Below, one piece after another: positions 34,285-44,202 of a stretch of 64,000 bases of DNA. Every line of letters starts with the position of its first letter. Within the stretch, counting starts at the first letter, position 1. The translations under genes were made by a program, and so were the position numbers. Source of the stretch: Lichenibacterium ramalinae (GTDB lineage Bacteria > Pseudomonadota > Alphaproteobacteria > Rhizobiales > Beijerinckiaceae); NCBI RefSeq assembly GCF_004137085.1, contig NZ_QYBC01000018.1, positions 1-64,000 on the forward strand, given 5' to 3'. The notes beneath the pieces are model-generated. The model did not search any database. It was given only the letters and a program-made list of their open reading frames with translations, and was not told where the DNA came from.

Positions 34285-35274
34285 ATGCAGAACGCCACTT
34301 CAGATACGCAGGCCCTTCCCGACACGACGGTCTCGGTCCGTGATGTCTTCGGCATCGACATCGACATGCGCGTGCCTGCCTATTCGCGCACAGAAGAGCA
34401 TGTCCCCGATTCGGACCGGGACTACCTCTTCGACCGCGACACGACCCTCGCCATCCTGGCGGGTTTCGCCCGCAACCGCCGCGTCATGATCACGGGCTAC
34501 CACGGCACCGGCAAGTCGACCCACGTCGAGCAGGTGGCGGCTCGCCTCAACTGGCCCTGCATCCGCATCAACCTCGACAGCCACGTGTCGCGCGTCGATC
34601 TCGTCGGCAAGGACGCCATCGTCCTGCAGGACGGCAAGCAGATCACGGAGTTCCGCGACGGCATGCTGCCCTGGGCGCTGCAGAACAACGTCGCGCTGTG
34701 CTTCGACGAATACGACGCCGGCCGGCCCGACGTGATGTTCGTGATCCAGCGCGTGCTGGAACTGTCGGGCCGCCTGACGCTGCTCGACCAGAAGCGCGTG
34801 ATCAAGCCGCACCCGGCCTTCCGGATGTTCGCGACCGCCAACACGGTGGGTCTCGGCGACACGTCGGGCCTGTATCACGGCACCCAGCAGATCAACCAGG
34901 GCCAGATGGACCGCTGGTCGATCGTTACGACGCTCAACTACCTGCCGCACGACCGCGAGGTCGACATCGTCCAGGCCAAGGCGCCCCATTACCAGGGTTC
35001 CAAGGAGGGGCGCGACATCGTCAACAAGATGGTGCGGGTGGCGGACCTCACCCGCAACGCCTTCACGGCGGGCGACCTGTCGACCGTGATGAGCCCCCGC
35101 ACCGTCATCACCTGGGCGGAGAACGCCGAGATCTTCGGCGACATCGGATTCGCGTTCCGGCTGACCTTCCTCAACAAGTGCGACGAGCTGGAGCGGTCGC
35201 TGGTGGCGGAATTCTACCAGCGCTCCTTCGGCAAGGAACTGCCGGAAAGCGCCGTCAACGTCGCGCTGAGCTGA
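34285..35274 (+). CDS. cobS: Cobaltochelatase subunit CobS
   Basis: The 329-residue AAA+ ATPase of the aerobic cobalt chelatase (CobNST), which inserts cobalt into hydrogenobyrinate diamide, has Walker [12 protein letters not shown] and Walker B ALCFDEYD. The MoxR-like sensor region is [19 protein letters not shown] (shortened). Length is as expected. GGCTCGGAGG precedes ATG 34285. In this organism cobS is not directly followed by cobT: a DUF29 gene and an acetyltransferase gene intervene on the same strand. Confidence 0.95.
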   Translation: MQNATSDTQALPDTTVSVRDVFGIDIDMRVPAYSRTEEHVPDSDRDYLFDRDTTLAILAGFARNRRVMITGYHGTGKSTHVEQVAARLNWPCIRINLDSHVSRVDLVGKDAIVLQDGKQITEFRDGMLPWALQNNVALCFDEYDAGRPDVMFVIQRVLELSGRLTLLDQKRVIKPHPAFRMFATANTVGLGDTSGLYHGTQQINQGQMDRWSIVTTLNYLPHDREVDIVQAKAPHYQGSKEGRDIVNKMVRVADLTRNAFTAGDLSTVMSPRTVITWAENAEIFGDIGFAFRLTFLNKCDELERSLVAEFYQRSFGKELPESAVNVALS

Positions 35275-35317
35275 AGCCGACGCCGCCACGGCGGCCACAC
35301 CGGGAAGGAGACGAGCC

Positions 35318-35809
35318 ATGCAGCACGCGACCTTCGTTGTGACCCATGACCGGGACGAGCGTCTGCCCAAGCCGCTCGCCCGCTATGAGGAGGATACCCA
35401 CGCCTGGGCGCTGGAGCAGGCGGACCTCCTCAAGGCTGGACACTTCGCCGATCTCGACCTCATCAATCTGGCCGACGAGGTCGCCGACGTGGGACGCCGC
35501 GAGTACGACAAGCTGGAGAGCGATCTCGCGCGGGTGATCCAGCATCTGTTGAAATGGGATTGCCAGCCTGACCGCCGGAGCCGCAGCTGGGTCAACACGG
35601 TCGAGGAGCACCGCCGCAGGGTGGCGCGGCATCTCGATCAGAACCCGAGCCTGAAGGGTCGCCGGGACGAAGCGCTGTCCGAAGCTTTCCTGCGGGGCCG
35701 CGGCGATGCGTCGATCGAGACCGAACTGCCGATGGCGATCTTCCCCGTGGACGTTCCCTATACCTGGGATCAGGTGATGACCCGGCCCATCGCCTGGCCG
35801 GAGCCGTGA
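35318..35809 (+). CDS. DUF29-domain protein
   Basis: The 163-residue protein carries the DUF29 pattern: [56 protein letters not shown] and [16 protein letters not shown]. No function is established for the family; it is frequent in cyanobacteria and some Alphaproteobacteria and often linked to mobile or toxin-like contexts. It starts 43 bases after cobS with GAAGGAGACGAGCC ahead of ATG 35318, and its stop overlaps the next start (GTGA). Confidence 0.88.
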   Translation: MQHATFVVTHDRDERLPKPLARYEEDTHAWALEQADLLKAGHFADLDLINLADEVADVGRREYDKLESDLARVIQHLLKWDCQPDRRSRSWVNTVEEHRRRVARHLDQNPSLKGRRDEALSEAFLRGRGDASIETELPMAIFPVDVPYTWDQVMTRPIAWPEP

Positions 35810-36222
35810 CGGCCGCCATCCGCCTCGTGCCCGGACTCCGCGAGGCCGAGGCTCGGCACGCCATCATGGAGGCGCTGCGGGCCGATACGCGTGCCAAGCA
35901 CGATGGCGGGCGCCGGCCCCTCACCTTCGTGCTGCGGCAGGACGGGGCCTTCGTCGGCGGCCTCGTCGGCCAGACCTTCATGGGCTGGCTCGCCGTCGAC
36001 GGGCTCTGGGTCGCGGCCGAGCACCGCGGCCGGGGCCATGCCACAGCCCTCATGGCGCGCGCCGAGGACGAGGCCCGCGCCAGAGGTGCGACGGATTGCG
36101 TGCTCGACACGTTCTCCTTTCAGGCGCCGGACTTTTATCGCAAGCTCGGTTACCGCGACTTCGCCAGGCTCGACGGCTTCCCCGCCGGCCATCGCCGCCA
36201 CTACATGACCAAGAGCCTATGA
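35806..36222 (+). CDS. GNAT-family N-acetyltransferase
   Basis: The 138-residue GNAT protein has motif A ([20 protein letters not shown]) with the R/Q-x-x-G-x-G/A acetyl-CoA loop, and motif B ([16 protein letters not shown]). The GTG start overlaps the DUF29 stop, and its own TGA overlaps the cobT ATG (ATGA), so DUF29, GNAT and cobT are translationally coupled. The substrate is unknown. Whether it modifies a cobalamin enzyme or is a passenger is not shown. Confidence 0.9.
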   Translation: MTAAIRLVPGLREAEARHAIMEALRADTRAKHDGGRRPLTFVLRQDGAFVGGLVGQTFMGWLAVDGLWVAAEHRGRGHATALMARAEDEARARGATDCVLDTFSFQAPDFYRKLGYRDFARLDGFPAGHRRHYMTKSL

Positions 36223-38138
36223 GCCCCCTTTCGAACCGCAAGCCCGGCACGCCCACGGAGGCTCCGCAAGAGCCATTCAAGCGGGCGGTCGCCTCCTGCA
36301 TGCGCGCCATGTCACGCACTCCCGGGCTCGAAGTCTCCTACGCGCCCGACAAGCCCAGCGTCGTCGGCCACGGCGAGGGCGCCAAGGCGCGCCTGCCCGA
36401 GCCGGCCCGCAAGCTGAGCCCGCGCGAGGCCGCCATCGTGCGGGGCCACGCCGATTCCATGGCGCTCAAGCTCGCCTGCCACGATGCCGCCACCCACCGC
36501 CGGCTGCTTCCCGAGGCGCAGGCGGCCCGCTCGGTCTTCGAGGCGGTCGAGCAGGTGCGGGTCGAGTCCATCGGGGCGCGCCGCATGGACGGTGTCGGCG
36601 TCAACCTCGCCGCCATGCTGGAGGACCGCTACCACCGCGGCAACTATGCCGAGATCACCGACCGGGCCGACGCGCCCATCGAGGATGCCGTTGCCCTGAT
36701 GGTGCGCGAGCGCCTCACCGGCCGGGCCCCGCCGCCGGCTGCCCAGACCATCGTCGACCTGTGGCGACCCTGGATCGAGGAGCGCGCCGGCGCCGATCTC
36801 GACCGGCTCGACACGATCCTCGAGGACCAGCGCGCCTTCGGCCGCTCCATCCACAAGCTGCTCCAGTCGCTCGACATGGCCGATCCCTCCGCCTTCGACC
36901 GGGAGGAGGACGACCAGGACGAGAACCAGGACCAGGCCGAGGACGATGCCGACCAGTCGGAAGGCGAGGGCCAGGAGTCCGAGACCGGCCAGACCCTCGA
37001 GATGGACACGGCCGAGTCGTCCGCCGAGGACATGGAGGAGGGCGCCATGGAGAGCCCCGACGCTCCCGCCGGCGAGACCCTCGAGGACCAGGACGACGGC
37101 GAGGCCGAGGAGGCTGCCGAGAGCCGCCGTCCCCAGGCTCCTCCCGGCGATGCGAAGGGCCCGGACTACAAGGCCTTCACGGTGAAGTTCGACGAGGTCG
37201 TGCCCGCCGAGCAACTCTGCGACGCCGAGGAACTGGAGCGGCTGCGCGCCTATCTCGACAAGCAGCTCAACAACCTGTCGAGCGTCGTGGCGCGCCTCGC
37301 CAACCGCCTGCAGCGCCGGCTGATGGCGCAGCAGAACCGCGCCTGGGAGTTCGACCTCGAGGAGGGCATGCTGGATCCGGCGCGCCTGTCCCGCGTGGTC
37401 ATCGATCCCCAGCAGCCCCTGTCCTTCAAGCGCGAGAAGGACACCGACTTCCGCGACACCGTGGTGACGCTGCTGCTCGACAATTCCGGCTCGATGCGGG
37501 GACGCCCCATCACGGTGGCGGCGACCTGCGCCGACATCCTGGCGCGGACGCTGGAGCGCTGCGGCGTCAAGGTCGAGATCCTGGGTTTCACCACCAAGGC
37601 CTGGAAGGGCGGCCAGTCCCGCGAGGCGTGGCTGCAGTCCGGCAAGCCCGCTACGCCGGGCCGCCTCAACGACCTGCGCCACGTCATCTACAAGGCGGCC
37701 GACGCGCCCTGGCGGCGGGCGCGCCGCAACCTCGGCCTGATGATGCGCGAGGGCCTGCTGAAGGAGAACATCGACGGCGAGGCGCTGGATTGGGCCCACA
37801 AGCGCCTGCTCGGCCGTCCCGAACAGCGCAAGATCCTGATGATGATCTCGGACGGGGCCCCGGTCGACGACTCGACCCTCTCGGTCAATGCCGGCAATTA
37901 CCTCGAAAAACACCTCCGCGCGACCATCGAGGAGATCGAGACGCGGTCTCCCGTGGAACTGATCGCCATCGGCATCGGCCATGACGTGACACGCTACTAC
38001 CGGCGCGCCGTGACGATCGTCGACGCGGAAGAGCTCGGGGGGGCCATGACCGAGAAGCTGGCCGAACTCTTCTCCGAAACGGGACAAGGCCCGGCCCGAA
38101 GCTCCGGGTCTCGCCGTCGCGTGTCGGCGCCGGTCTGA
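36219..38138 (+). CDS. cobT: Cobaltochelatase subunit CobT
   Basis: This 639-residue subunit works with CobS in the ATP-driven cobalt chelatase. Residues about 225-320 are a long acidic low-complexity stretch rich in Glu/Asp/Gln, typical of CobT. The C-terminal von Willebrand A domain has the MIDAS motif [11 protein letters not shown] (D421) and [13 protein letters not shown]. The start ATG 36219 overlaps the GNAT stop by four bases. The catalytic subunit CobN is not in the window. Confidence 0.95.
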   Translation: MSPLSNRKPGTPTEAPQEPFKRAVASCMRAMSRTPGLEVSYAPDKPSVVGHGEGAKARLPEPARKLSPREAAIVRGHADSMALKLACHDAATHRRLLPEAQAARSVFEAVEQVRVESIGARRMDGVGVNLAAMLEDRYHRGNYAEITDRADAPIEDAVALMVRERLTGRAPPPAAQTIVDLWRPWIEERAGADLDRLDTILEDQRAFGRSIHKLLQSLDMADPSAFDREEDDQDENQDQAEDDADQSEGEGQESETGQTLEMDTAESSAEDMEEGAMESPDAPAGETLEDQDDGEAEEAAESRRPQAPPGDAKGPDYKAFTVKFDEVVPAEQLCDAEELERLRAYLDKQLNNLSSVVARLANRLQRRLMAQQNRAWEFDLEEGMLDPARLSRVVIDPQQPLSFKREKDTDFRDTVVTLLLDNSGSMRGRPITVAATCADILARTLERCGVKVEILGFTTKAWKGGQSREAWLQSGKPATPGRLNDLRHVIYKAADAPWRRARRNLGLMMREGLLKENIDGEALDWAHKRLLGRPEQRKILMMISDGAPVDDSTLSVNAGNYLEKHLRATIEEIETRSPVELIAIGIGHDVTRYYRRAVTIVDAEELGGAMTEKLAELFSETGQGPARSSGSRRRVSAPV

Positions 38139-38225
38139 GGGGAAGGGGGCCGCCGATGCAGGTCGCCGAACGGGATCGGACATCGGGGCCCGTTCCCGGC
38201 CTCCGGGAACCATGAGGAGGTCGCC

Positions 38226-39191
38226 GTGCCGCGTGCTGCCCAGTGCCTCGCGGGCCACTCTCCGCTGTTCTGGCGGGCCGACCCGTCGGGCAGATGGACG
38301 TGGTCCTGCCATGGTTGGTCGGCCTTCACGGGCCTGTCTGAGCCCGGCAGCCGCGGCCAGGGCTGGCTGGAGGCTGTCCACCCCGCCGACCGTGCAGCCG
38401 CTGCGGCGCCCTGGGTGGTCGGCGGCGCGAGCCTCGAACGGCCGCCCTTCCGCCTGAAGCACCGTGGTGGCGAGGACTACCGCGAGGTTCGCCCCTACGC
38501 CACCCATGCCCTCCATCCCGACGGCACGCTGCACGAATGGATCGGGACGTTGACGGTGCAGGCCCGCCCGCTCGGCGTCGGCCGGGGCTGCCTCGACGAC
38601 GTGCAGCATTACATGCGCAACGCCCTCGCCGTGATCCGCTCGGTGGCGCGGCGAACGGCGCGGACCAGCGACACGGTCGAGCATTACGCCACCCATTTCG
38701 AGGGGCGGCTCGACGCCTTCGCCCGGGTCCAGGACGCGCTGATCCGCAGCGGCGACGACGGCGTCGACCTCGAAGGCATGATCCGCGAGGAACTCGTGGC
38801 GCATCGCGTCACCGATACCAGCGTCACCGTGGACGGCCCGCACCTGCGGCTGCGCGGGCGGGCAGCCGAGGCCGTGATGCTGGCCTTGCATGAACTCGTC
38901 ATCAACGCCGTCAAGTTCGGCGCCCTGACGTCCGACCGGGGGGCGGTGTCGGTGGTCTGGACCATCGACCGCAGCGCCGACCCGCCGCGGCTGCTGTTCC
39001 GCTGGAGCGAGACGGGCGTGAGGGTGGCGGGCCCGGCCCCTCGACGCCGGGGGTTCGGCACCGACGTGATCGAACGGAGCCTGCCCTATGAGCTCGGCGC
39101 CGTGACCCGGCTCGACTTCCTGCCGGGCGAGGTCCGCTGCAGCATCGCGCTGCCGCTGCTGCCCGGGATCGTGGTGGGCGACGCCGCCTGA
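38226..39191 (+). CDS. PAS-HWE-type sensor histidine kinase
   Basis: The 321-residue protein has an N-terminal PAS domain (FWRADPSGRWTWSCHGWSAF, GWLEAVHPADR). A HWE/HisKA_2 kinase follows: the H-box-like DVQHYMRNALAVIRSVARR and LALHELVINAVKFGAL with the N-box asparagine. The final part (GFGTDVIERSLPYELGA) is the G-box region. In Alphaproteobacteria such kinases often feed the PhyR general stress pathway or light responses; no partner regulator is adjacent. GTG 38226 follows AGGAGG at good distance. Confidence 0.87.
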   Translation: MPRAAQCLAGHSPLFWRADPSGRWTWSCHGWSAFTGLSEPGSRGQGWLEAVHPADRAAAAAPWVVGGASLERPPFRLKHRGGEDYREVRPYATHALHPDGTLHEWIGTLTVQARPLGVGRGCLDDVQHYMRNALAVIRSVARRTARTSDTVEHYATHFEGRLDAFARVQDALIRSGDDGVDLEGMIREELVAHRVTDTSVTVDGPHLRLRGRAAEAVMLALHELVINAVKFGALTSDRGAVSVVWTIDRSADPPRLLFRWSETGVRVAGPAPRRRGFGTDVIERSLPYELGAVTRLDFLPGEVRCSIALPLLPGIVVGDAA

Positions 39192-39451
39192 CGGGCGCCG
39201 AGGCCGGGCCGCTCCCGGCGCGCCGGGCGCGGCACCGCCTCGGCGTGCGGAGCCGTGCGTGCCCTCGTGTGGATCAGGTCCGGCGGTCGCAAAACACCGC
39301 CGATATCGACGGCTTTGCAACCCTTGATTCATCGGTCGTCGCCTAGTGTGACGGGAGCCGCGAGCCCGACGTCCGTCCTCGTCGGGCCGCTGTAGGCCGG
39401 ATCTCGCCGGGGCATCTGGCCCGTGGCGGGGGGCGGCCCGTCCTCGAGGGC

Positions 39452-40039
39452 ATGTCGATGCGGTGCTGGTTCGCAACAGGTCGGCGTCTTGCCGGCGACC
39501 GCCGGGGCACGAGTGCCGTCGAGTTCAGTCTCGTGGCCTTGCCCTTGTTCATGCTGATCTTCGCCATCGCCGAGATGGGGCTCGACTCCTATTGCCGCTC
39601 CAGCCTCGACGTGGTGTCCCAACGTGTGGCCCGACAGATCGCCATCGGCGCCGTCCAGACCGACAACCTGGACGCCGACGGGTTCCGGGCCCTCGTCTGC
39701 GGTTATCTACCCTCGGTCCTCTCCTGTTCCAACCTCGTCTTCAGCGTGCAGACGGTGCCGTCGAGCTTCTACGGGCTCACGACCTCCTACAAAGCCTCCA
39801 ACGGTCGTGTGCAATACGTCGTCACCCGGCCGTCTCTGGACCAGTCGCTGAACAAGTTCTGCCCCGGCGACAAGAACCAGTTCGTCGTCCTTGAACTCCT
39901 CTATGCCATGCCGGTCGTCACGGGCCTCTGGCTGACCAGCTCGGTCAGCTACAGGGGCGGCTCCGTTCGGGTCATCGGCGCATCGCAGGTGTTTCGAAAC
40001 GAGTCGTTCCTGGCCGCCAACACAGCTGCGGGATGCTGA
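39452..40039 (+). CDS. TadE-like pilus assembly protein
   Basis: The 195-residue protein has a basic N-terminus, then DRRGTSAVEFSLVALPLFM, the TadE/TadG prepilin-like motif with E at position 5 of the mature end. One membrane helix and a periplasmic domain with several cysteines (CGYLPSVLSC, FCPGDKN) follow. It should be a minor pseudopilin or assembly factor of a Flp/Tad pilus. It starts a three-gene group; the stop is 4 bases before the next start. ATG 39458 is an alternative start. Confidence 0.85.
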   Translation: MSMRCWFATGRRLAGDRRGTSAVEFSLVALPLFMLIFAIAEMGLDSYCRSSLDVVSQRVARQIAIGAVQTDNLDADGFRALVCGYLPSVLSCSNLVFSVQTVPSSFYGLTTSYKASNGRVQYVVTRPSLDQSLNKFCPGDKNQFVVLELLYAMPVVTGLWLTSSVSYRGGSVRVIGASQVFRNESFLAANTAAGC

Positions 40040-40043
40040 GGCG

Positions 40044-40760
40044 ATGCAGCGCGCGATCCGCTCCGTCCCGGCCCGTCCACCGCTGCTTGCAGGCAGGGCT
40101 GTGCCCGGACGTGCCCTTGCGCGGTTCGCCCGCGGGGTCGGCGCGACATCGGCAGTGGAATTCGCGCTCGTGCTGCCCGTTCTGCTCGGTCTGATGATGG
40201 GCTCCGTGGAGATCTACCGGCTCGCCACGACCGGCAAGGAGGTGGTCGCCACCGCGAACGCCATCGGCGAGATGCTGTCGAGTTCGCAAAGCCCGCCGAC
40301 GGCGGCGGACCTCCAGTTCATCTCGGACTCCGGCATGATCATCGATCCGGAGGTTCTCACCGATGCCCAGATGCAGGGCGTGGACTGGTGGTCGATCATG
40401 ACGTCGAGCTTCACCAGCGTGGTCTTCAAGCCGACGGTCGCGGGCTGCACGGTCCGGTGCAAGTACGAGGCCCATGTGGCCTGGAGCGCGGGCGCGCGAC
40501 GCCGGCCGTGTGGGACGCTCCGATCCGTCGCCGACGGATCGCCCTACAGCCCCACGACCCTGCCGCTGAGCCTGTTCAGCCCGGGTTCGACCATCGTGGT
40601 CGACAGCCAATATGCCTACAAGCCGTTGTTCGGAGACCGGATCGCGGGACCGCGCACGATCACCCGGTCCGCCTACTTCGCCCCCCGCTACATCGACCCG
40701 CTGACCCTGGGCGACCTTTCGGCGAACCCGTCCATCGCCATCGTATGCCCGGGGTTCTGA
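40044..40760 (+). CDS. TadE/TadF-like pilus assembly protein
   Basis: The 238-residue protein is similar in plan: the helix begins GATSAVEFALVLPVLLGLMMG with the conserved E, followed by a periplasmic domain containing a cysteine pair (GCTVRCKYEAH). The C-terminus ends CPGF. It is the second of two TadE-type genes in tandem, with the vWA gene two bases after it, so the three are co-transcribed. The rest of the tad machinery (ATPase, secretin, peptidase) is not in the window. Confidence 0.85.
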   Translation: MQRAIRSVPARPPLLAGRAVPGRALARFARGVGATSAVEFALVLPVLLGLMMGSVEIYRLATTGKEVVATANAIGEMLSSSQSPPTAADLQFISDSGMIIDPEVLTDAQMQGVDWWSIMTSSFTSVVFKPTVAGCTVRCKYEAHVAWSAGARRRPCGTLRSVADGSPYSPTTLPLSLFSPGSTIVVDSQYAYKPLFGDRIAGPRTITRSAYFAPRYIDPLTLGDLSANPSIAIVCPGF

Positions 40761-40762
40761 CC

Positions 40763-42112
40763 ATGCTGCATCGTCTTCGTCCGCGTTTCGCGCGACTCGT
40801 TCCAGCGGCGCCGCGACGTTTCGCCGGGGATGTGCGCGGCAACGTCGCCATCATCACGTGCCTGGCGCTTCTGCCGCTCATCGGCCTGACCGGGCTCGCC
40901 ATCGACCATATCGTGCTGGCGACGGGCAAATCCCAGTTCGACCAGGCCGCCGACGCGGCCTCGCTCGGCGCCGTCAGGGCGACGGCGAAGGACATCCAGG
41001 CGGGCGTGTCGACCGCGCTCGCCCGAAGCCATGGCGAGCAGGTCGGCGCACAGATCTTCGCCGCCAATGCCGGCAATGCCGGCCAACAGCCGACGCCGAC
41101 GCCCGTGATCTCCGTCGATGTCCCGGCGAACGGCAATGTCGTGACCGCCAAGGTCGGCTACAGCGCCACCGGCAGCCTCAGGTTCGGGCGCATCTTCGGG
41201 TCTCCGACCGCCGATGTCGCGGGCCAGTCGTCGGCTTCGATGTCCCTGCCGTCCTTCATCAATGTGTACCTGATGATCGATACGTCCGGGTCGATGTCGA
41301 TCGGGGCCTCCTCGGACGACCAGGCGAGGCTGATCCAGACCACCGGCTGTGCCTTCGCGTGCCACGACGGCCAGCCTTTCGCGGGCTATGCCGATCAATA
41401 CGCCTATGCCGAGGCCACCGGCGTGCACCTCCGCTACGACGTGATCAACAGCGGGATCCGCAAGTTCTTCGATACGGTGGATCGCGACGACCCGCAGCAT
41501 CGCTACATCCGCTCGAGCATCTACAGTTTCGACAGCACCCTGCACAATCTGACCGGCAGCTCCACGCCGATCAGCGATACGGCGCGACTGCGCAACAACC
41601 TCCCCACGGCTCCGGCGACATCGGGCGACTATGCCGGCGCCACCCACTTCAACGAGTCGATCGGCAGCGTCATGGCCGACATCGGCGCCGGTGGCGACGG
41701 CCTGTCGGCGGGTCATCCGAAGAAGCTGCTGATCATCGCGACGGACGGCGTCCAGGACCCCAACCGGACCTGGACCGACGACCTTTCGCTCCGCCCGCAG
41801 GTCACCGTCATCGACACCAGCTTCTGCAACGTGTTGCGCGCCGCCAAGGTCAGCGTCGCCTTCATCCACACGGCCTACCTGCCGATGACCTTGGATTGGG
41901 GATATATGGCCACCCTCGGCCAACCCGTCACGGCGATCGTGGGGCCGTCCCCGACATCCGTCGCGGTGAGCCAGACCAGGGTCGATCTCATCAGGCCGGC
42001 TCTCCAGGCCTGCGCCGGCAAGCTCTACACTCCGGCCAACGACACGACGGCGCTCAACAACGCCTTCACCAACATCCTGCAGGCCTATATCGGGGTGCGC
42101 CTGACCTATTGA
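40763..42112 (+). CDS. TadG-like protein with von Willebrand A domain
   Basis: The 449-residue protein has the Tad-type N-terminus (DVRGNVAIITCLALLPLIG) with its membrane helix, a linker of beta-strands, then a vWA domain from about residue 165. The MIDAS is LMIDTSGSMS, with KKLLIIATDGVQD as the second metal loop. A pair of cysteines (TTGCAFACHDG) follows the MIDAS. Such proteins are thought to anchor or tip the Tad pilus. A stem-like pilus operon ends here, about 115 bases before the ABC transporter. Confidence 0.87.
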   Translation: MLHRLRPRFARLVPAAPRRFAGDVRGNVAIITCLALLPLIGLTGLAIDHIVLATGKSQFDQAADAASLGAVRATAKDIQAGVSTALARSHGEQVGAQIFAANAGNAGQQPTPTPVISVDVPANGNVVTAKVGYSATGSLRFGRIFGSPTADVAGQSSASMSLPSFINVYLMIDTSGSMSIGASSDDQARLIQTTGCAFACHDGQPFAGYADQYAYAEATGVHLRYDVINSGIRKFFDTVDRDDPQHRYIRSSIYSFDSTLHNLTGSSTPISDTARLRNNLPTAPATSGDYAGATHFNESIGSVMADIGAGGDGLSAGHPKKLLIIATDGVQDPNRTWTDDLSLRPQVTVIDTSFCNVLRAAKVSVAFIHTAYLPMTLDWGYMATLGQPVTAIVGPSPTSVAVSQTRVDLIRPALQACAGKLYTPANDTTALNNAFTNILQAYIGVRLTY

Positions 42113-42229
42113 GCGTCGGACGCGCGGGCGCCAGCACCCGTTGTCCCACCCACCCGGGCCCCCGGACCCGTCCCGCCTCGGTCGCTCTGCCCCTTGCGTC
42201 CGCCCCGGCGACGCGGTCAAAGGTCGGGC

Positions 42230-44080
42230 ATGGCCGCCTTCCAGCCCCTCGCGATGCTGCACGACCGGCTCGGCACGCTCGGCAGCCTGCCGCGCCTGCT
42301 GCGCCTCATCTGGCGGACCAGTCCGGGTCTGGCGCTCGCCACGGTCGCTCTGCGGCTCGCCCGCGCCCTGCTGCCCACGGCGGCACTCTACGTCGGCAAG
42401 CTCATCATCGACGCCGTCGTGTCCGAGGCGCGGCTGCCCCATCCCGGACCCGCCCTCGCCGACTGGATCGCGGCGGGGCGCCTGACCCACATCGCCCTGC
42501 TGGTCGGCACCGAGGCCGGGCTCGGCATCCTGTCGGACCTGCTCGGCCGGGCCAGCCAACTCGTCGGCGACCTGCTCGGCCAGCGCTACAGCGACGGCGC
42601 CAGCCTCGCCCTGATGCGCCATGCCGCGACGCTCGACCTCGAACAGTTCGAATCCGCCGACCAGCAGGACCGGCTCGACCGGGCCCGCCGCCAGGTGACG
42701 GGCCGCTCCTCCATCCTGCAGCTCGTGTTCGGCCAAGCGCAGGACCTCGTCACCGTGGCGGTGCTGGCGGCCGGCTTCGCCGCCTATGCGCCCTGGCTGC
42801 TGCTGCTGCTCGCCGCCGCGCTCGTGCCCGCCGCCTACGGCGAACTCCACTTCAACCGCGAGGGCTACCGGCTGAACTTCGGCCGGACGCCCGAGCGGCG
42901 CCAGGTCGACTACCTGCGCTACCTCGGCGCCAGCGTCGAGACCGCCAAGGAGGTGAAGCTCTTCGGGCTCGAGGGCTTCCTCGCCGGGCGCTTCGCGGCC
43001 CTGTCCGACCTCATGTACGGCGAGACGCGCCGGCTCGCGACGCGGCGGGCGCTGTGGGGCGGGCTCTTCGCCACGCTGAGCGCGCTCTCCTACTACGCCG
43101 GCTACGCCGTCATCCTGTGGCGCACGCTCGCCGGCGACGTCACCATCGGCGACCTCGGCTTCCTCGCCGGCTCGCTGCTGCGGCTGCGCTCGCTGCTGGA
43201 GGGGCTCCTGCTCGGCCTGTCGCAGCTGGCCTCCCAGGCCGCCTATCTCGACGACCTGTTCTCGTTCTTCGACATCGTGCCGGCGGTGCGCTCGCCCGCC
43301 CGGCCCGTGCCGTTCCCGGCGCCGATCCGCTCCGGCATCCGCTTCGAGGGGGTGGGCTTCCGCTACCCCGAGGCGGAACGCTGGGCGGTGCGGAACCTCG
43401 ACCTCGAGATCCGCGCCGGGGAGGTCGTGGCGCTGGTGGGGGAGAACGGCGCCGGCAAGACCACGATCGTCAAGCTGCTGTCGCGCCTCTACGATCCCGT
43501 CGAAGGGCGCATCACGGTGGATGGGATCGATCTGCGCGCCTTCGCGCTCGACGACCTGCGCGGCCGCATCGCCCTCATCCTGCAGGACTTCGTGCGCTAT
43601 TCCTTCACGGCGGCCGAGAACATCGAGGTGGGGCTCATCGCCGAGGCCGGCAATGCGCCGCGCGTCGCCGACGCCGCCGCCCGGGCGCTGGCCGACCGCG
43701 TGATCGCGCGCCTGCCGCAGGGCTACGGGCAGCCGCTCGGCCGCCGCTTCAAGGACGGCGTCGAGCTGTCGGGCGGCGAGTGGCAGAAGATGGCCATCGC
43801 CCGCGCCTACATGCGCGACGGCGCCGTGCTGGTGCTCGACGAGCCGACGGCGGCCCTCGACGCCCGGGCCGAATACGAGGTGTTCCGGCGTTTCCGCGAC
43901 CTCAGCCGCGGGCGCACCTGCCTCATCATCTCGCACCGCTTCTCGACGGTGCGGATGGCGGACCGCATCCTGGTGCTGGAGGAGGGGCGCGTCGCCGAGC
44001 AGGGCAGCCACGCCGAACTCGTGGCGATGGGCGGGCGCTACGCGGCGCTCTTCGATCTCCAGGCCGCCGGGTACCGCTGA
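42230..44080 (+). CDS. ABC transporter, fused permease and ATPase (exporter type)
   Basis: This 616-residue half-transporter has about six membrane helices in the first 330 residues, with the coupling element AKEVKLFGLEGFLAGRF. The ATPase follows: Walker A GENGAGKTT (about 403-411), Q-loop LILQDFVRYSFTAAENI, signature LSGGEWQKMAIARA (a GE variant of LSGGQ), Walker B VLVLDEPTAALD and the H-loop ISHRFS. It should act as a homodimeric exporter; the substrate is unknown. ATG 42230 is preferred to an Arg-rich extension from 42194. Confidence 0.9.
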   Translation: MAAFQPLAMLHDRLGTLGSLPRLLRLIWRTSPGLALATVALRLARALLPTAALYVGKLIIDAVVSEARLPHPGPALADWIAAGRLTHIALLVGTEAGLGILSDLLGRASQLVGDLLGQRYSDGASLALMRHAATLDLEQFESADQQDRLDRARRQVTGRSSILQLVFGQAQDLVTVAVLAAGFAAYAPWLLLLLAAALVPAAYGELHFNREGYRLNFGRTPERRQVDYLRYLGASVETAKEVKLFGLEGFLAGRFAALSDLMYGETRRLATRRALWGGLFATLSALSYYAGYAVILWRTLAGDVTIGDLGFLAGSLLRLRSLLEGLLLGLSQLASQAAYLDDLFSFFDIVPAVRSPARPVPFPAPIRSGIRFEGVGFRYPEAERWAVRNLDLEIRAGEVVALVGENGAGKTTIVKLLSRLYDPVEGRITVDGIDLRAFALDDLRGRIALILQDFVRYSFTAAENIEVGLIAEAGNAPRVADAAARALADRVIARLPQGYGQPLGRRFKDGVELSGGEWQKMAIARAYMRDGAVLVLDEPTAALDARAEYEVFRRFRDLSRGRTCLIISHRFSTVRMADRILVLEEGRVAEQGSHAELVAMGGRYAALFDLQAAGYR

Positions 44081-44202
44081 TGCGCCTCCTCCGGCCCGGG
44101 CCGCGATGGGCATCGGCGCCCCGCCCCTGTATGCGTGGGGCTCCGGCGCGGTGCAATGGTGCCGCGCCGGGCCAGTGACCATCGGCAAACGGAAAACCAA
44201 CC

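Noticed and set aside
36905-37130. Acidic low-complexity region in cobT as a sign of a foreign insertion
   Set aside because: A long Glu/Asp-rich linker is normal in CobT proteins of this group.
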